Shown: in pieces, positions 31,805 through 32,922 of the stretch | Position numbering within the stretch: position 1 is the first letter of the stretch | Layout: every line of letters begins with the position of its first letter | Assembly (NCBI GenBank): GCA_016205025.1 | Contig: JACQJO010000022.1 | Coordinates: 1-32,922, forward strand | DNA: 32,922 bases | Direction: 5' to 3' | Source of the DNA: Elusimicrobiota bacterium | GTDB lineage: Bacteria; Elusimicrobiota; Elusimicrobia; JACQPE01 | Notes under the pieces: model-generated | Seen by the model: only the letters and a program-made list of their open reading frames with translations | Told to the model about the DNA's origin: nothing | Database searches by the model: none | Position numbers and translations under genes: made by a program

Positions 31805-31860
31805 GTCACCCCGCCCCAAGGCGGGGTCCAGGTCTGGACCCCCGCTTTCGCGGGGGTGAC
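31805..31860. repeat. Palindromic repeat, GTCAYSCCCGC type, copy 2
   Basis: GTCACCCCGCC...GGCGGGG, central TCCAGGTCTGGA, then CCCCCGCTTTCGCGGGGG and TGAC. Bases outside it (GATCGTA...CAGGTC and GACCTG...TACGATC) form a further imperfect inverted pair, 31783-31895. Confidence 0.88.
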
Positions 31861-31905
31861 GAACGGGAAGGGACCTGAGCAGTTACGATCGTAGAATAAT
31901 CAATT

Positions 31906-31921
31906 AACGCCCGAAGGCGTT
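31906..31921 (-). terminator. Possible terminator of the gene at 31941-32582
   Basis: Minus strand AACGCC-TTCG-GGCGTT, a UUCG tetraloop hairpin, about 20 bases after the stop. The T-rich tail behind it is weak, so termination may rely on the hairpin at 31746-31780. Confidence 0.45.
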
Positions 31922-31940
31922 GTTAACAACTAAACAACTC

Positions 31941-32582
31941 CTACGGTGTTCGAATTTCTGGCTGGCCCCTAGAGACGCCATACCAATATCCAGGTATCTG
32001 ACCAAAAACGTAAGCCACAATACCAGCGCCAAGGCCCGCCAAAGTTGCCACTGAAAAACGAGCCGAGACCGAACGCTTCAGGAGAAACTGGGCATCGCCG
32101 CTGTATTTTGCGCCTCTATAAACCAAATTAAAAATAGATAAACCGGCCGTAACGCTTATAGGAACCGCCGTGTAACGGGCGTTATACCAGCCGTTTCTTC
32201 GAGCCACAACCCTGCGCAGTTCGTTGGCATTCTCAATTGCTTTGCCTTGGGCATGCGCGTCAATCAAGGATTTGAGTTCAGGACCCTGGGCGATGGCCAC
32301 AAAACCGGAACCCTTGGACTCACCGGAAGCCGACGCAGTGACATTGGCAATGACAGGAGATTGCGCTGTTCGGGAAAAAACATTCTCAAGCAACGCTGAT
32401 TTGTCAGTATCAGAAAGATTGGACTTGCCGACACGCTCCGCCAAGCCCTTATCAGCGCTTAAGTTAAAGCTGGGCGCCAATAAAATAGTGGCCTGCTTGG
32501 ACGAGCTGGAAGCGCTCTCTTCAGCCTTAAGAGTCCCCGCAACAGTAACGAACACCAAAAGGAAACGAATGAACGATTGCAT
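31941..32582 (-). CDS. Secreted protein with C-terminal membrane segments, orphan family
   Basis: 213 residues from the ATG at 32582 (MQSFIRFLLVFVTVAGTLKA), which has GGAGG upstream; the longer frame to 32714 starts before the predicted transcript. A signal peptide is followed by a Ser/Ala-rich polar region (about 20-130) and two to three hydrophobic segments (VPISVTAGLSIFNLVY, ATLAGLGAGIVAYVFGQI). The plan and the box promoter match the orphan secreted proteins of 16035-22041, about 10 kb away. Function unknown. Confidence 0.76.
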   Translation of the reverse strand: MQSFIRFLLVFVTVAGTLKAEESASSSSKQATILLAPSFNLSADKGLAERVGKSNLSDTDKSALLENVFSRTAQSPVIANVTASASGESKGSGFVAIAQGPELKSLIDAHAQGKAIENANELRRVVARRNGWYNARYTAVPISVTAGLSIFNLVYRGAKYSGDAQFLLKRSVSARFSVATLAGLGAGIVAYVFGQIPGYWYGVSRGQPEIRTP

Positions 32583-32630
32583 CTTCTTATCCTCCTGCAG
32601 ATTACGGATTTCCCCCTCTTTCCTAATGCA

Positions 32631-32693
32631 GTTATAAAGACAATGGAATATTATTACCAGGGTCTTGAAGGGAAATTGAAATTGGGCCCAAAG
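32631..32693 (-). promoter_or_regulatory. Box-type promoter for the gene at 31941-32582
   Basis: Minus strand: CTTTGGGCCC (32684-32693), 14 bases, TTCAAGACCC (32660-32669), 23 bases, then TATAAC (32631-32636). A further CTTTGGTGAG (32698-32707) lies upstream at different spacing. The rest of the gene-free stretch 32583-32885 holds palindromic repeat copy 3 and the transposase leader. Confidence 0.6.
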
Positions 32694-32739
32694 TCCGCTC
32701 ACCAAAGTCCCCAAAAAAAGTTACGCGTCCCTTCTTTTT

Positions 32740-32794
32740 GTCATGCCCGCGCAGGCGGGCATCCAGGCCTGGATTCCCGCTTTCGCGGGAATGA
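32740..32794. repeat. Palindromic repeat, GTCAYSCCCGC type, copy 3
   Basis: ATGCCCGC/GCGGGCAT stem, central TCCAGGCCTGGA, then TTCCCGC/GCGGGAA. The end reads GGGAATGATG instead of GGGAATGACG, and the IS110 leader follows directly, so the element may have inserted at this repeat. Confidence 0.85.
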
Positions 32795-32806
32795 TGTTAT
32801 GAAAGC

Positions 32807-32883
32807 GCCGCACCCTCGTTACAAAGTTAGTACTTTGTACGGGACTTTTAGAGCAAGAGGACTTGCTCATAAGGAGGTGCGGC
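32807..32883 (+). promoter_or_regulatory. Three-stem structured leader of the IS110-type transposase
   Basis: An outer stem GCCGCACC (32807-32814) pairs with GGTGCGGC (32876-32883). Inside are TACAAAG/CTTTGTA (32820-32826/32833-32839) and GAGCAAG/CTTGCTC (32851-32857/32862-32868). The outer stem covers part of AAGGAGG and ends 2 bases before the ATG, so it should restrict translation. Confidence 0.7.
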
Positions 32884-32885
32884 AT

Positions 32886-32922
32886 ATGCAGTATATCGCA
32901 TTCGATTCTCACAAGAGGTATA
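32886..32922 (+). CDS. IS110-family transposase, 5' end only
   Basis: The last 37 bases read MQYIAFDSHKRY, the N-terminus of IS110-family DEDD transposases (YIAFD is the first acidic site of the RuvC-like domain). AAGGAGG (32871-32877) lies at good spacing. The rest is outside the window. IS110 elements use an RNA-guided recombinase in the IS621 type. The assignment rests on 12 residues plus the leader, so it is not certain. Confidence 0.65.
   Translation, partial: MQYIAFDSHKRY

Noticed and set aside
32797..32885. Full bridge RNA gene upstream of the IS110 transposase
   Set aside because: The stretch seems too short for an IS621-type bridge RNA and the element ends are not known; only a structured leader can be claimed.
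32721..32912. Minus-strand 63-residue frame at the right edge
   Set aside because: It runs through palindromic repeat copy 3 and the IS leader; the protein shows typical repeat-derived sequence (IIPAKAGIQAWMPACAGMT).

Overview
The window comes from a Gram-negative bacterium, probably uncultivated. A CMP-KDO synthetase points to lipopolysaccharide, and many small proteins carry Sec signal peptides. The gene mix (B12-dependent ribonucleotide reductase, GuaB3-type IMP dehydrogenase, PolX with a PHP domain) would fit an Elusimicrobiota/Omnitrophota-like lineage, but the sequence alone does not prove this. No rRNA, tRNA or CRISPR array was seen. Almost all genes lie on the minus strand; exceptions are the ankyrin gene, an MNT-HEPN pair, serA and an IS110 transposase start at the right edge.

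Layout. 1-7360 (minus) is a nucleotide-metabolism operon read from one strong sigma70-type promoter at about 7330-7357: nrdR, nrdJ, dcd, guaB3, then a large secreted Ig-like/C39-peptidase protein that runs off the left edge. 7424-10793 holds small secreted orphans, an ankyrin protein and their control regions. 10952-14286 holds an MNT-HEPN toxin-antitoxin-like pair and a three-gene ABC exporter. 14436-16010 is serA. 16035-22041 is a run of nine secreted or membrane orphan genes, several made of glycine-rich membrane segments. 22174-31718 is mostly housekeeping: nnrE, a TM2-like protein, transaldolase, a DUF433/DUF5615 pair with a damaged toxin, polX, a membrane protein, sppA, pcm, a DUF1460 amidase-like protein, a histidine phosphatase and kdsB. 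31941-32582 is another secreted orphan. The window ends inside the start of an IS110-family transposase.

The most interesting signal is a promoter class that appears only in front of the secreted orphan genes. Ten-base boxes close to CWWWRGNCCC are repeated with 12- or 14-base spacers, and the last box ends 23 (once 24) bases upstream of a -10 hexamer such as TAAACT. I find this at six starts (genes beginning at 9297-, 9575+, 10793-, 17879-, 22041- and 32582-), and a weaker match at 10952+. Every gene behind the six clear promoters has a signal peptide. This looks like one regulon of envelope or exported proteins under an unknown direct-repeat-binding activator.

Two further themes stand out. 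First, coding relics of the last codons of serA recur between the orphan genes next to serA (17173-17202 and 18000-18038), as if that 3' end were a recurrent insertion or duplication point. Second, six elements built of 7-, 8- or 9-base tandem units, most with an inverted partner arm across an A/T-rich centre, sit between or inside genes. Two of them have become the signal peptides of neighbouring proteins.
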